Source of the DNA: VAXT01 sp963698015
GTDB taxonomy: Bacteria; Actinomycetota; Thermoleophilia; Gaiellales; Gaiellaceae
Direction of reading: 5' to 3'
Assembly: GCA_963698015.1 (NCBI GenBank)
Contig: OY969109.1
Span: forward strand, 1,984,001 to 2,048,000
DNA length: 64,000 nucleotides
Shown here: piece after piece, positions 34,409 through 43,529 of the stretch
Layout: each line of letters begins with the position of its first letter
Position numbering within the stretch: position 1 is the stretch's first letter
The notes under the pieces: generated by a model
Told to the model about the DNA's origin: nothing
What the model saw: only the letters and a program-made list of their open reading frames with translations
Databases searched by the model: none
Translations under genes and position numbers: made by a program

Positions 34409-35896
34409 ATGACCAACGACACGGTTGACACGAACACGACGACGACGCTCGCCGAGCAGGACGTCTGGACGACAGGCCCCGACGGAGAGCAGATTCCGAA
34501 CTACGAGGCGACCTTCCCGACCATCAACGAGGGCGAGGTCGTGCATGGCAAGGTCGTCCGCGTCGACAAGGACGAGGTCCTCGTCGACATCGGCTACAAG
34601 TCCGAAGGCGTGATCCCGGTCGCGGAGCTGTCGATCAGGCGCTCCGTGAACCCCGAGGACGAGGTCAAGCTCGGCGACGAGGTCGACGCGCTCGTGCTCA
34701 CGAAGGAGGACGCCGACGGGCGGCTGATCCTCTCCAAGAAGCGCGCGCGCTTCGAGATCGCGTGGAAGGCGATCGAGGGAGCGGCGGAAAGCGGCGAGGC
34801 CGTGACGGGGAGGGTGATCGAGGTCGTCAAGGGCGGCCTGATCCTCGACCTCGGAGTCCGCGGCTTCCTGCCCGCGTCGCTCGTCGACATCCGCCGCGTC
34901 CAGGATCTCGACGAGTTCCTCGGCCAGGAGCTTCGCTGCAAGGTGATCGAGCTCAACCGGTCGCGCAACAACGTCGTCCTCTCGCGCCGCGCCGTGCTCG
35001 AGGACGAGCGCAAGGAGATGCGCCAGGCGATCCTCGACCGGCTCTCGCCGGGTGACGTCGTCGAGGGCCAGATCTCGAACATCGTCGATTTCGGCGCATT
35101 CGTCGATCTGGACGGCATGGACGGCCTGATCCACATCTCCGAGCTCTCGTGGAGCCACGTCAACCACCCGTCGGAGGTGCTCGAGATCGGCCAGGACGTG
35201 CAGGTCAAGGTGCTCGACATCGACCGCGACCGCCAGCGGATCTCGCTCGGCCTCAAGCAGACGCAGTCCGATCCATGGCAGCAGGTCGTCGACGCGTACA
35301 ACGAGGACGACGTCGTGCAGGGCAAGGTGACGAAGGTCGTCACGTTCGGCGCGTTCGTCGAGATCATGCCCGGCGTCGAGGGGCTCGTACACATTTCGGA
35401 GCTCGCGCAGCACCACGTCGAGAACCCGCGCGAGGTCGTCTCGCAGGGCGACGTCGTCAACGTGAAGATCATCGAGGTCGACGCCGACCGGCGACGCCTC
35501 TCGCTGTCGCTGAAGCGCGTCGACGAGGGCGATGACGTGCAGCCGCGCGCCGACGGGCAACCGCTCGAGACGCCCGCGCCGCCGCAGATCGATCTCTCGG
35601 AGGACGTGTTCCCCGAGGGCGAGGCCGAGGCCGAGGTTGAGCCGACCGGCGAAGACGCTGCTCCGGAGCCCGTTGCGGAGGCAGTCACGGACGAGCCCGA
35701 GGCGCCGGCCGAGGTCGACGCCGAGTCGAGCATCGAGGCCGACGCGGACGACGCAGAGGCGAGCATCGAGGCGGACGCGGACGACGCAGAGGCGAGCATC
35801 GAGGCGGACGCAGTCGACCCCACGCATCAAGGGCCGGGCGATTCCGAAGGCCACGCCCCATACGCGCCCGAAGAGGCTGAGGAGAAGCAGGAGTAG
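34409..35896 (+). CDS. rpsA: 30S ribosomal protein S1
   Basis: A 495-residue S1 with four S1 (OB-fold) RNA-binding domains, starting near residues 41 (GEVVHGKVVRV), 130 (GEAVTGRVIEV), 213 (GDVVEGQISNIVDFGAFV) and 299 (DDVVQGKVTKVVTFGAFV). S1 helps load mRNA on the 30S subunit. After residue ~375 comes a 120-residue acidic, Pro/Ala-rich tail with two perfect 33-nt repeats (35744-35809) encoding DDAEASIEADA-type units. The leader is very short. coaE follows immediately. Confidence 0.95.
   Translation: MTNDTVDTNTTTTLAEQDVWTTGPDGEQIPNYEATFPTINEGEVVHGKVVRVDKDEVLVDIGYKSEGVIPVAELSIRRSVNPEDEVKLGDEVDALVLTKEDADGRLILSKKRARFEIAWKAIEGAAESGEAVTGRVIEVVKGGLILDLGVRGFLPASLVDIRRVQDLDEFLGQELRCKVIELNRSRNNVVLSRRAVLEDERKEMRQAILDRLSPGDVVEGQISNIVDFGAFVDLDGMDGLIHISELSWSHVNHPSEVLEIGQDVQVKVLDIDRDRQRISLGLKQTQSDPWQQVVDAYNEDDVVQGKVTKVVTFGAFVEIMPGVEGLVHISELAQHHVENPREVVSQGDVVNVKIIEVDADRRRLSLSLKRVDEGDDVQPRADGQPLETPAPPQIDLSEDVFPEGEAEAEVEPTGEDAAPEPVAEAVTDEPEAPAEVDAESSIEADADDAEASIEADADDAEASIEADAVDPTHQGPGDSEGHAPYAPEEAEEKQE
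35744..35809 (+). repeat. 33-nt tandem repeat in the rpsA tail
   Basis: Two perfect copies (35744-35776 and 35777-35809) of a 33-nt unit, preceded by a partial diverged copy from ~35723. Each encodes eleven mostly acidic residues. Copy number is likely to vary between strains. Confidence 0.8.
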
Positions 35897-35903
35897 CAAG
35901 CCG

Positions 35904-36452
35904 CTCTCGGTCGCGATCACGGGCGGCATCGGAGCGGGGAAGAGCGAGGCTTTGGCCGCGTTCGCACGCCACGGCGCGGCCACGATCTCGAGCGACGAGG
36001 TCGTCCACGAGCTCTACGACGACCCCGAGGTGCAGGCCGCGCTGGTCGAGCGGTTCGGGACGAGCGACAGGCGGGACGTCGGGAAGCAGGCGGTCGGAGA
36101 CCGCGACGCGCTGATCTGGCTCGAGGGCCTCCTGCATCCGCGGGTCATCGAGCGCACCGAGGCCTGGCGCGACCAGCTCTCGCACCTGCCGGACCCGCCG
36201 GACCTGGCGGTCAACGAGGTCCCGCTCCTGTACGAGGTCGGGGCCGAGGGCCGCTTCGACGCCGTCGTCGTGATCACCGCGCCGCGCGAGCTGCGCGCGG
36301 GCCGCGCCGGCGACCGTCTCGACGAGCGCGAGCAGCGCCTGCTCCCGGACGAGGAGAAGGTGAGCCGCGCCGACTTCTCGTACGTCAACGACGGGTCGCT
36401 CGAGGAGCTGGACGCCTTCGTGGCCGATGTCGTTCGTAGGCTCACGTCGTGA
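35904..36452 (+). CDS. coaE: Dephospho-CoA kinase, start unclear
   Basis: A ~182-residue CoaE catalysing the last step of coenzyme A synthesis. The P-loop GGIGAGKSEAL follows the first strand LSVAIT. The ISSDEVVHELYDD segment and NEVPLLYEVGAEGRFD are conserved; the usual substrate-binding DADxxxH is here SSDEVVHEL. No ATG, GTG or TTG is found in frame near the first strand. The frame stays open back into rpsA, and the nearest candidate is CTG 35877. AGGAG at 35890 fits a start near 35904, where the codon is CTC. The coordinates therefore mark the first conserved residue. Confidence 0.8.
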   Translation, partial: LSVAITGGIGAGKSEALAAFARHGAATISSDEVVHELYDDPEVQAALVERFGTSDRRDVGKQAVGDRDALIWLEGLLHPRVIERTEAWRDQLSHLPDPPDLAVNEVPLLYEVGAEGRFDAVVVITAPRELRAGRAGDRLDEREQRLLPDEEKVSRADFSYVNDGSLEELDAFVADVVRRLTS

Positions 36453-36982
36453 GAAGAGTCGTCCCGATCGCTGTCCTCGTCCTCGCCGTCGCGGTCGGGC
36501 TCGTCTACTTCCGCAACGGCCAGCCGACCTGGCTCGAGCGCATCCGCTACCCGCTCCGCTACGAGCAGATCGTCCGCGGTCACGCCCGGAACTACGACCT
36601 CGACCCCGCCCTGCTGGCCGCGGTCATCTACCAGGAGAGCAAGTTCCGAGCCGACGCGAAGTCGAGCTCAGGTGCGATCGGGCTCATGCAGCTACGGCCC
36701 GACACCGCCGAGGGCATCGCCATCCGCACCGGCGGGACGCACTTCCAGGTCTCCGACCTCTACAACCCGGAGATCAACGTGCGCTACGGCTCGTGGTACC
36801 TGCGCCATCTGCTCGACAGGTACGGCGATGAGAAGGACGCGCTTGCCGCGTACAACGCAGGCCAGCACAACGTGGACGAGTGGCGCGCCGAGGGCAAAGG
36901 CATTCAGTTCCCGGAGACGCGCGCGTACGTCGACCGCGTCGAGCATCTGAAGCACGTCTACGCACGGGCATACGGTCTCTAG
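36449..36982 (+). CDS. Membrane-anchored lytic transglycosylase (SLT)
   Basis: A 177-residue protein with an N-terminal membrane anchor (VVPIAVLVLAVAVGLVYF) and a soluble lytic transglycosylase domain. The catalytic Glu is in IYQESKFRADAKSSSGAIGLMQL. NVRYGSWYLRHLL, AYNAG and PETRAYV complete the SLT pattern. It cleaves peptidoglycan glycan strands outside the membrane. GTG 36449 overlaps the coaE stop. Confidence 0.9.
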   Translation: MRRVVPIAVLVLAVAVGLVYFRNGQPTWLERIRYPLRYEQIVRGHARNYDLDPALLAAVIYQESKFRADAKSSSGAIGLMQLRPDTAEGIAIRTGGTHFQVSDLYNPEINVRYGSWYLRHLLDRYGDEKDALAAYNAGQHNVDEWRAEGKGIQFPETRAYVDRVEHLKHVYARAYGL

Positions 36983-37047
36983 TCGCATAACCATGGGGTT
37001 TGCGAGGCGGGCGTCAGCCTGATGTCTTGGCGATGCGAAAAAGACAC

Positions 37048-37075
37048 TTGACAGACGCCTTAGTGATGTCATAAT
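37048..37075 (+). promoter_or_regulatory. Strong leaderless promoter
   Basis: TTGACA (37048-37053), a 16-nt spacer and CATAAT (37070-37075), the closest match to consensus in the window. The ATG at 37082 coincides with the expected start of transcription, so the mRNA should be leaderless. Confidence 0.65.
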
Positions 37076-37081
37076 GACGCC

Positions 37082-37531
37082 ATGGAGATGGCACGGTTCG
37101 TCGATTCGCTCGCAGCCGACGTGGCCGCAGTGGCCGCCATTGGCGACGAGCAGACCCGGGCCGCGGCCGAGCGAGTGCTGCAGGCGATCCGCGGCTCCGC
37201 GGGCCTGCGGCTCCTCGACGCCCTCGGCGAGGCCGCGCTCGAGATCAGCGGCCAGCTGCCCGAAGGGCACATCGAGGTGCGCCTCGTGGGCCAGGACCCC
37301 GCGCTCGTGTACGTCGGTGAGGAGGCAGCGCCTCCGGAGCCGCCGGCCGACGATGGGCTGACGTCGCGGATCACGCTCCGTCTCCCCGAGTCGCTCAAGG
37401 CCTCGCTCGAGGCGGATGCGGCTCGCGAAGGGATTTCCGTGAACAGCCTGATCGTCCGCGCCCTCTCGCGGGGCGCGGGCGGTCGGGTCCAGCGATCCGG
37501 CAAGCGGCTCCGAGGCTACGGCCAGAGCTGA
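37082..37531 (+). CDS. Ribbon-helix-helix domain protein
   Basis: A 149-residue protein. The last 50 residues (SRITLRLPESLKASLEADAAREGISVNSLIVRAL) are a ribbon-helix-helix DNA-binding motif like those of Arc and HicB. The first ~75 residues are helical and unfamiliar, followed by a Pro/Glu-rich linker. It is probably a transcription factor, perhaps controlling itself and the DUF4097 gene 17 nt downstream. The product starts at the first base of the predicted transcript. Confidence 0.7.
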   Translation: MEMARFVDSLAADVAAVAAIGDEQTRAAAERVLQAIRGSAGLRLLDALGEAALEISGQLPEGHIEVRLVGQDPALVYVGEEAAPPEPPADDGLTSRITLRLPESLKASLEADAAREGISVNSLIVRALSRGAGGRVQRSGKRLRGYGQS

Positions 37532-37548
37532 GAAGGAGGGAGAGTCAG

Positions 37549-38433
37549 ATGGCGACCAAGTTCTATCCAGTTCCTTTCGGACACGACGAAGTGAGAGTCG
37601 ACAGGCGTCCGCGCGAAGCGCAGCACGCCCCAGAGACGGCGATGAGGCGGGAAGTCTTCGACACACCAGGCCCGCTCGAGCTTGACGTCCGCGTTCCGAG
37701 CGGAGACGTCGACCTCGAGACGGTCGATGGCACGGAGACCGTCGTCGAGGTCAGCGCGAGCCCCGAGCTCGAGGAGGAGGCGCGCATCGAGCTTCATCCG
37801 AAGCACGACGGCCACGAGGTGAGCGTGGTCATCGACAAGCGATCCGGCCTCTTCCGTTCCTTCCGCGACGACATCCGGGTACGCATCACGACTCCGCCCG
37901 GCGCGGATCTCGATCTCTCGACGGCCTCGGCGGACGTCGACGCGCGCGGCGACTTCGGCGCTGCGAAGATCAACACCGCCTCCGGCGACATCAGGTTCGA
38001 GCACGTCGGCGGCGAGGCACAGGTGAACTCGGCCAGCGGCGACGTCAACCTCGACCAGGTCGACGGGGCGCTCACCGTGAACACCGCCTCGGGCGACGTG
38101 GAGATCCGCCGGATCCAGGGCGAGGGCAAGGTGCGCGCCGCCTCCGGCGACATCTCGATCGACGAGGCCGACTCGTCGCTGAAGGTGCAGACGGCATCCG
38201 GCGACGTCGAGGTCGATAGCGTGCGCGAAGGCGAGGTCACGTTGCAGACGGCCTCCGGCGACATCGAGGTCGGGATCAAGCAAGGCTCCAAGCTCTGGAT
38301 CGACGCTAGGTCGATGAGCGGAGAGACGAGCTCGGAGCTCGAGCTCGGCGACGCGCCGAGCGACGGCGAAGGCCCGCTGGTCGAGGTGCGGGCCACGGCC
38401 ATGAGCGGCGACATCAAGGTCAAGCGCGCCTAG
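37549..38433 (+). CDS. DUF4097 beta-helix-like repeat protein
   Basis: A 294-residue protein with at least six repeats of the SGDI/SGDV unit (NTASGDIRF, NSASGDVNL, NTASGDVEI, RAASGDISI, QTASGDVEV, QTASGDIEV) spaced ~19-20 residues. This is the parallel beta strand repeat of DUF4097 (putative adhesin). There is no signal peptide, so it may act in the cytoplasm. A very good AGGAGGG ribosome site lies 9 nt before the ATG. It sits in an operon with the RHH protein; DUF4097 genes are often next to regulators. Confidence 0.8.
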   Translation: MATKFYPVPFGHDEVRVDRRPREAQHAPETAMRREVFDTPGPLELDVRVPSGDVDLETVDGTETVVEVSASPELEEEARIELHPKHDGHEVSVVIDKRSGLFRSFRDDIRVRITTPPGADLDLSTASADVDARGDFGAAKINTASGDIRFEHVGGEAQVNSASGDVNLDQVDGALTVNTASGDVEIRRIQGEGKVRAASGDISIDEADSSLKVQTASGDVEVDSVREGEVTLQTASGDIEVGIKQGSKLWIDARSMSGETSSELELGDAPSDGEGPLVEVRATAMSGDIKVKRA

Positions 38434-38437
38434 GACG

Positions 38438-39716
38438 ATGTCGGTCGCCATCGGGATCGAACCAGCCCGGCCGCGGGAGGAGACTCCACAGCCTTTAACG
38501 AGGCAGCCGCTCTTCGTCCGGTTCTGGATCGGGCAGAGCATCTCGGTCTTCGGCGACCAGATCAGCGCGCTCGCGATCCCGCTGACGGCGATTCTCGTGC
38601 TGGACGCCTCGGCGCTCGAGGTCGGGATCCTCGCCTCACTGACGTGGCTCCCGCACCTGCTCTTCTCGCTGCCCGCCGGCGTCTGGATCGATCGCCGTGA
38701 GCACCGGCGGGTGAACATGATCGTCGCCGACATTATCCGGGCGGCCGCCCTCGCGACGATCCCGGTCGCGTGGTGGCTCGGAGCGCTGACGATGTGGCAG
38801 CTCCTTGCCGTCGCGTTCACCGTCGGCGTGCTGACGGTCTTCTTCGACCTCTCGAGCGCGTCGTTCTTCGTCGCGCTCGTCCACCGGTCGCAGTACGTGG
38901 ACGCGAATAGCAAGCTCTCGACGACGCGCTCGCTCTCGTACATCGCGCGGCCCATCGACCGCCGGCTTCCTCGTGCAGGCGCTCACCGCGCCGGTCGCGA
39001 TCGCCGCCGACGCCGTCTCGTTCGTCGTCTCCGCGCTCGCCCTGCGCGGGGTCCGCGTGCGCGAGCCGGAGGTGGAGCGGAGCGACTCGAGCGCGCGGAC
39101 CGACCTGAAGGATGGTTTTCGCTACCTCGCCGGGCAGCCGGTGCTGCGCGCCGGGGTCGCCTGCACGAGCACGATCAACTTCTTCAGCTTCTTCATCTTC
39201 GCGATCTTCGTCCTCTACGCGAGCCGTACGCTCGGGCTGAGCGCCGCCGTGATCGGGCTGATCCTCGGCGCCGCCTCGTTCGGAGCGCTCGCAGGAGCGC
39301 TGATCGCGCCGCGTGTGGGGCGGAGGCTCGGGATCGGCCGCGCGGTCGTCGTCGGCTCCGTCCTGTTCCCGGCCCCGATGGCGCTCTTCCCGCTCGCGCA
39401 CGGGCCGCACTGGCTGAGCGGCGCGATGCTGCTCGCGGGCGAGTTCCTCGCGAGCGTCGGCGTGATGATCTTCGACGTCAACCAGAACAGCCTGATGCTG
39501 ATGCTGATCCCGCAGGCCGTTCGAAGCCGCGTCGTCGGCGTGTCGCGGTTCTTCAACTACGGAACGAGGCCGTTCGGGGCGCTGCTCGGCGGCGTGCTCG
39601 GGGCCGCGATCGGGCTGCGGGCGACTCTGTGGGTCGGGGTGCTCGGCTGTCTGCTCGGCGTCCTCTTCCTCCTGGCCTCGCCGATGCCGCGCATGCGGGA
39701 GGAGGAACTCGCGTGA
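38438..39716 (+). pseudogene. MFS transporter with a single-base frameshift
   Basis: A 12-helix major facilitator of the multidrug or macrolide efflux type. The first 170 codons (PLFVRFWIGQSISVFGDQISALAIPLTAI to TTRSLSYIA) run in one frame. The expected continuation GPSTAGFLVQALTAPVAIAADAVSF is in another frame because of one extra C at about 38948 (GCGCGGCCC). The downstream part, to MREEELA at 39716, is intact. It is either a recent pseudogene or a base-calling error at this short GC run. It overlaps the next MFS gene by GTGA. Confidence 0.75.
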
Positions 39717-40948
39717 ACCTTTCAAGTGTCCTCAGGAGCGGCCCGCTGCGCGCGCTCGTCGCCGCGGAGGTCATCTCGACGACCGGGTCTCAGATGACCT
39801 GGGTCGCGCTGCCGTGGTTCGTCCTCACGACTTCCGGCTCCGCAACGCGGATGAGCTTCGTCGTCGCGGCCGAGGTGATCGGGATGGGCCTCTTGACGCT
39901 CCCGGGGACACGATTGCTGGGAGGCCTCGGCGCCCGCCGCACGATGATGGTCTGCGACGCGGCTCGCGCCCCGCTGATGGTGCTCATCCCTCTGCTGAAC
40001 TGGGCAGACGCGCTCTCGTTCCCGCTACTGCTTGCGATCGCCTTCGCGATCGGGGCCTTGACTGCCCCCTCGTTCGCCGCGCACAAGCTGATCCTGCCCG
40101 AGCTCTTCGGCGAGAACGAACAGCTCGTGACCGAGGCGAACGCGCTGACCCAGGCGGCCAGCCGCGCCTCGCTCCTCCTCGGCCCTGTCGTCGCTGGCGT
40201 GTTGATCGGCTTCATCGGAGCGCCGGCCGTGCTCCTCGTCGACGGAGCGAGCTACGTGGTCTCGTTCCTGCTCGTCGCCCTGTTCGTCCCTCGCCGGCCT
40301 CCGATCGAAGCTCCGGAGGAGGGCCGTTCGGTGAAGGCGGCGGTCCGCTTCCTGATCCGCGAGCCGCTCCTACGCATCTGGGGCCCGGCGCTCGCGATCG
40401 GGGACATGGCCTGGACGGCGTTCTTCGTCGCCGTGCCCGTACTCGTCGTCGCCCGGTTCGATTCGAACCCGCGCATCGTCGGCTGGCTGTTCGCGTCCTT
40501 CGGGCTCGGCGCCCTGCTCGGCAACGCGATCTCGTATCGAGTGGCGCGCCGCATCGAAGGGACGCAGCTGATCGCGACGTTCATCCTCGGCCAGGCGCTG
40601 CCACTGTGGCTCCTGACCCTCCAGCTCCCGGCTACGGCCTACGCGGGCGCGCTTGCGGTCTCGGGGATCGCGAACGGAATCGTCAACCCGCCGCTGCACG
40701 CGACGATGACGCTCCGGATTCCGCCCGCGCTGCGACCTGTCGTGCTGCCGACGATGATGCTGACCTGGACGATCCTGCAGCCGATCGGGCTGTTCGTCGT
40801 CGGGCCGGTGCTGGACGCGTTCGGCACCGAGCCCGTGATGATCGCGTTCGCCCTCGTTCAGACGCTGATGATGGGCCTCGCCGCGTTGGCCTGTATCTGG
40901 GTTCGACCGCGCGAGGCCACGGTGCCCGTCCCGGCTGGATCGAGTTAG
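39713..40948 (+). CDS. MFS transporter
   Basis: A 411-residue membrane protein with ~12 helices. It starts VLRSGPLRALVAAEVISTTGSQMTWVALPWFVL, the typical first helix of MFS permeases of the enterobactin-exporter-like group, and carries the ALTQAASRASLLLGPVVAGVLIG segment between domains. It is paralogous to the frameshifted upstream gene, so the two may once have formed a pair. The exported substrate is unknown. Confidence 0.85.
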   Translation: MNLSSVLRSGPLRALVAAEVISTTGSQMTWVALPWFVLTTSGSATRMSFVVAAEVIGMGLLTLPGTRLLGGLGARRTMMVCDAARAPLMVLIPLLNWADALSFPLLLAIAFAIGALTAPSFAAHKLILPELFGENEQLVTEANALTQAASRASLLLGPVVAGVLIGFIGAPAVLLVDGASYVVSFLLVALFVPRRPPIEAPEEGRSVKAAVRFLIREPLLRIWGPALAIGDMAWTAFFVAVPVLVVARFDSNPRIVGWLFASFGLGALLGNAISYRVARRIEGTQLIATFILGQALPLWLLTLQLPATAYAGALAVSGIANGIVNPPLHATMTLRIPPALRPVVLPTMMLTWTILQPIGLFVVGPVLDAFGTEPVMIAFALVQTLMMGLAALACIWVRPREATVPVPAGSS

Positions 40949-40983
40949 CGGTGGGCGCGGAGACGACGGCTAGCCTTCGCCCG

Positions 40984-42990
40984 ATGGCGGCACTCCAGAC
41001 CTCCGACGCGTACCGCCCGACCGGAGACCAACCGCAGGCGATCGCGGAGCTCTCCGAGGGCATCAACGCTGGCGAACGCTTCCAGACCATGCTCGGCGCG
41101 ACGGGCACGGGCAAGACCGCGACGATGGCGTGGATCATCGAGCAGGTCCAGCGCCCCGCGCTCGTGATCGCGCACAACAAGACGCTCGCCGCGCAGCTCT
41201 GCAACGAGTTCCGGGAGTTCTTCCCGACGAACGCCGTCGAGTACTTCGTCTCCTACTACGACTACTACCAGCCCGAGGCCTACGTCCCGCAGGCCGACCT
41301 CTACATCGAGAAGGACTCGTCCCAGAACGACGACATCGCGCGGCTCAGGCTCGCCGCGACCTCTGCGCTCTTCACGCGCCGCGACGTCGTGGTCGTCGCC
41401 TCGGTCTCGTGCATCTACGGCCTCGGCTCGCCGGAGGAGTGGCGCGAGCGCGTGCTGATCCTGGACGTGGGGGAGGAGCACGACCGCGACCTCGTCCTGC
41501 GCAAGCTGATCGACAGCCAGTACGTCCGCAACGACGCCGTCCTCGGTCGCGGGCGCTTCCGTGTGCGCGGGGACGTCATCGAGGTGCAGCCGGCGAACCA
41601 AGAGAGCGCGTACCGCGTCTCCTTCTTCGGCGACGAGGTCGAGCAGATCACGCACTTCGACCCGCTGACCGGCGAGGTGCTAACCAAGCTCGACAACGTC
41701 GCGATCTGGCCGGCCACCGAGTACGTGACCTCGCGGCCGACGATCGAGCGCGCCGTCGACGAGATCCGGCACGAGCTGAGCGAGCGCACGAAGGAGCTCG
41801 AGTCGGAGGGCAAGATGCTCGAGGCCCACCGGCTCCGGCAGCGCACCGAGTACGACCTCGAGATGATGAAGGAGCTCGGCTTCTGCAACGGGATCGAGAA
41901 CTACTCGCGGATCCTCGAGGGCCGTCCGCCGGGGTCGCACCCGTTCACGCTGCTCGACTACTTCCCCGAGGACATGGTCGTCTTCGTCGACGAGTCGCAC
42001 CAGACCGTGCCGCAGCTCGGTGGCATGCACGAGGGCGACCGTTCCCGCAAGCAGACGCTCGTCGACTTCGGCTTCCGGCTTCCGTCGGCGCTCGACAACC
42101 GGCCGCTGCGCTTCGACGAGTTCCTGGACAAGGTGAAGCAGATGGTGTTCGTGTCCGCGACGCCGGGCCCGTTCGAGCTCCGCCACTCGACCCGCGTCGC
42201 CGAGCAGCTCATTCGTCCGACCGGCATCGTCGACCCCGAGGTCGAGCTGCGCGCGACGAAGAATCAGATCGACGACCTGCTGAACGAGATCCGCCGCCGC
42301 GAGGAGGTGGGCGAACGAACGCTCGTCACGACGCTGACGAAGAAGATGGCCGAGGACCTGACCGATTACCTGCTCGAGTCGGGGGTCAAGGCGCGGTACC
42401 TGCACTCCGAGATCGACACGCTCGACCGGATCCAGATCATCCGCGAGCTCAGGCTCGGCGACTACGACGTCCTCGTCGGCGTCAACCTGCTTCGCGAGGG
42501 CCTCGACCTGCCCGAGGTGTCGCTGGTCGCCATCCTCGATGCGGACAAGGAGGGCTTCCTGCGCGGCAAGACCGCGCTCATCCAGACGATCGGCCGCGCG
42601 GCGAGGAACACGAACGGCAAGGTGCTGATGTACGCCGACAAGATGACCGAGGCGATCAACGGCGCGCTCGACGAGACGAACCGCCGGCGTTCCGTCCAGC
42701 TCGCCTACAACGAGGAGCACGGGATCACGCCGGCATCGATCCAGAAGGGCGTGTCCGACATCGCCGAGTTCCTCTCGCTCGAAGCGCCGCACGTCCCCGG
42801 CCGTCGCCGGCGGGGCTCGCGCCAGGTCGAGGGGATGAGCATGGAGGAGATCGAGAAGCTCGCGGTCACGCTCGAGGAGGAGATGTTCGCGGCAGCCGAG
42901 GAGCTGCGGTTCGAGTACGCGGCGAAACTGCGGGACGAGATCAAGGACCTGCGGCGCGAGCTCCAGGCCGGCGCGGAGGCTCCTGCGTAG
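40984..42990 (+). CDS. uvrB: Excinuclease ABC subunit B
   Basis: A 668-residue UvrB, the damage-verifying helicase-like subunit of nucleotide excision repair. Walker A is GATGTGKTATMAWI. The beta-hairpin region is YYDYYQPEAYVPQADLYIEKDSS. The DEAD-like box is VVFVDESHQT, motif V/VI is LLREGLDLPEVSLVAILDADKEGFLR plus QTIGRAARN, and the C-terminal UVR domain (EEMFAAAEELRFEYAAKLRDEI) binds UvrC. ATG 40984 gives the normal length. No LexA box is visible upstream, unlike uvrA. Confidence 0.97.
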   Translation: MAALQTSDAYRPTGDQPQAIAELSEGINAGERFQTMLGATGTGKTATMAWIIEQVQRPALVIAHNKTLAAQLCNEFREFFPTNAVEYFVSYYDYYQPEAYVPQADLYIEKDSSQNDDIARLRLAATSALFTRRDVVVVASVSCIYGLGSPEEWRERVLILDVGEEHDRDLVLRKLIDSQYVRNDAVLGRGRFRVRGDVIEVQPANQESAYRVSFFGDEVEQITHFDPLTGEVLTKLDNVAIWPATEYVTSRPTIERAVDEIRHELSERTKELESEGKMLEAHRLRQRTEYDLEMMKELGFCNGIENYSRILEGRPPGSHPFTLLDYFPEDMVVFVDESHQTVPQLGGMHEGDRSRKQTLVDFGFRLPSALDNRPLRFDEFLDKVKQMVFVSATPGPFELRHSTRVAEQLIRPTGIVDPEVELRATKNQIDDLLNEIRRREEVGERTLVTTLTKKMAEDLTDYLLESGVKARYLHSEIDTLDRIQIIRELRLGDYDVLVGVNLLREGLDLPEVSLVAILDADKEGFLRGKTALIQTIGRAARNTNGKVLMYADKMTEAINGALDETNRRRSVQLAYNEEHGITPASIQKGVSDIAEFLSLEAPHVPGRRRRGSRQVEGMSMEEIEKLAVTLEEEMFAAAEELRFEYAAKLRDEIKDLRRELQAGAEAPA

Positions 42991-43061
42991 TCTCGTGAGC
43001 GGCGAGCGGTCAGCTCTCCGCAGTCGTTCCCTTTGCCGGCGACCGCGGTAATCTCCAGCGC

Positions 43062-43310
43062 ATGCACTGGGTATGGCTCATCATCGTGGGAGCACTCGTC
43101 GGAGCGCTCGGCCGGCTGTTCCATCCCGGCCGCGACCCGATGGGGTGGATCGTGACGATCCTGATCGGCGTCGCCTCGCTGATCGTTGCCGGGCTGATCT
43201 TCTCGAACGGCTGGCTGCAGTTCATCGTGGGCGTCGTGATCGCGATCATCCTCGTCTGGCTCGTCGGGCGCTTCATGGCCTCGCGCGCGGGGCCTGCGAC
43301 GGCTCCCTAG
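43062..43310 (+). CDS. GlsB/YeaQ/YmgE family small membrane protein
   Basis: An 82-residue protein with three hydrophobic helices and the family's glycine-rich first helix (LIIVGALVGALGRLFHPGRDPMGWIVTILIG). Such proteins are called transglycosylase-associated and respond to envelope stress, but have no proven activity. It stands alone between uvrB and a PASTA fragment. Confidence 0.8.
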   Translation: MHWVWLIIVGALVGALGRLFHPGRDPMGWIVTILIGVASLIVAGLIFSNGWLQFIVGVVIAIILVWLVGRFMASRAGPATAP

Positions 43311-43338
43311 CCGTCGCTCGAGAGTCCGACGCGGCGAT

Positions 43339-43521
43339 CTACCGACGATCGCGGCTGATCGTGAGCCTGACCGGCGCGCGATAGCCGAAACCGAACGTCT
43401 TGCCGGCGTTTGGCCTCTGCCCGATGACGATGTTCTTCGGACGTCGTGATCGCGCCCTCCGAACCCGGCCGACCTTGCAGAACGCATGCCTGATCACGAC
43501 GCGCGCCCTTGTTAGGCGCAT
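43339..43521 (-). pseudogene. PASTA-domain fragment
   Basis: A 60-codon minus-strand frame reads LTRARVVIRHAFCKVGRVRRA, then NIVIGQRPNAGKTFGFGYRAPVRLTI, the alternating pattern and the Q-x-P-x-x-G turn of a PASTA domain. It resembles the C-terminal domain of the FG-GAP protein at 31.6 kb. No larger gene carries it, and it follows the phosphoesterase gene on the same strand in another frame. It is probably the end of a lost gene, though a tiny protein is possible. Confidence 0.4.
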
Positions 43522-43529
43522 CCCGAAGC

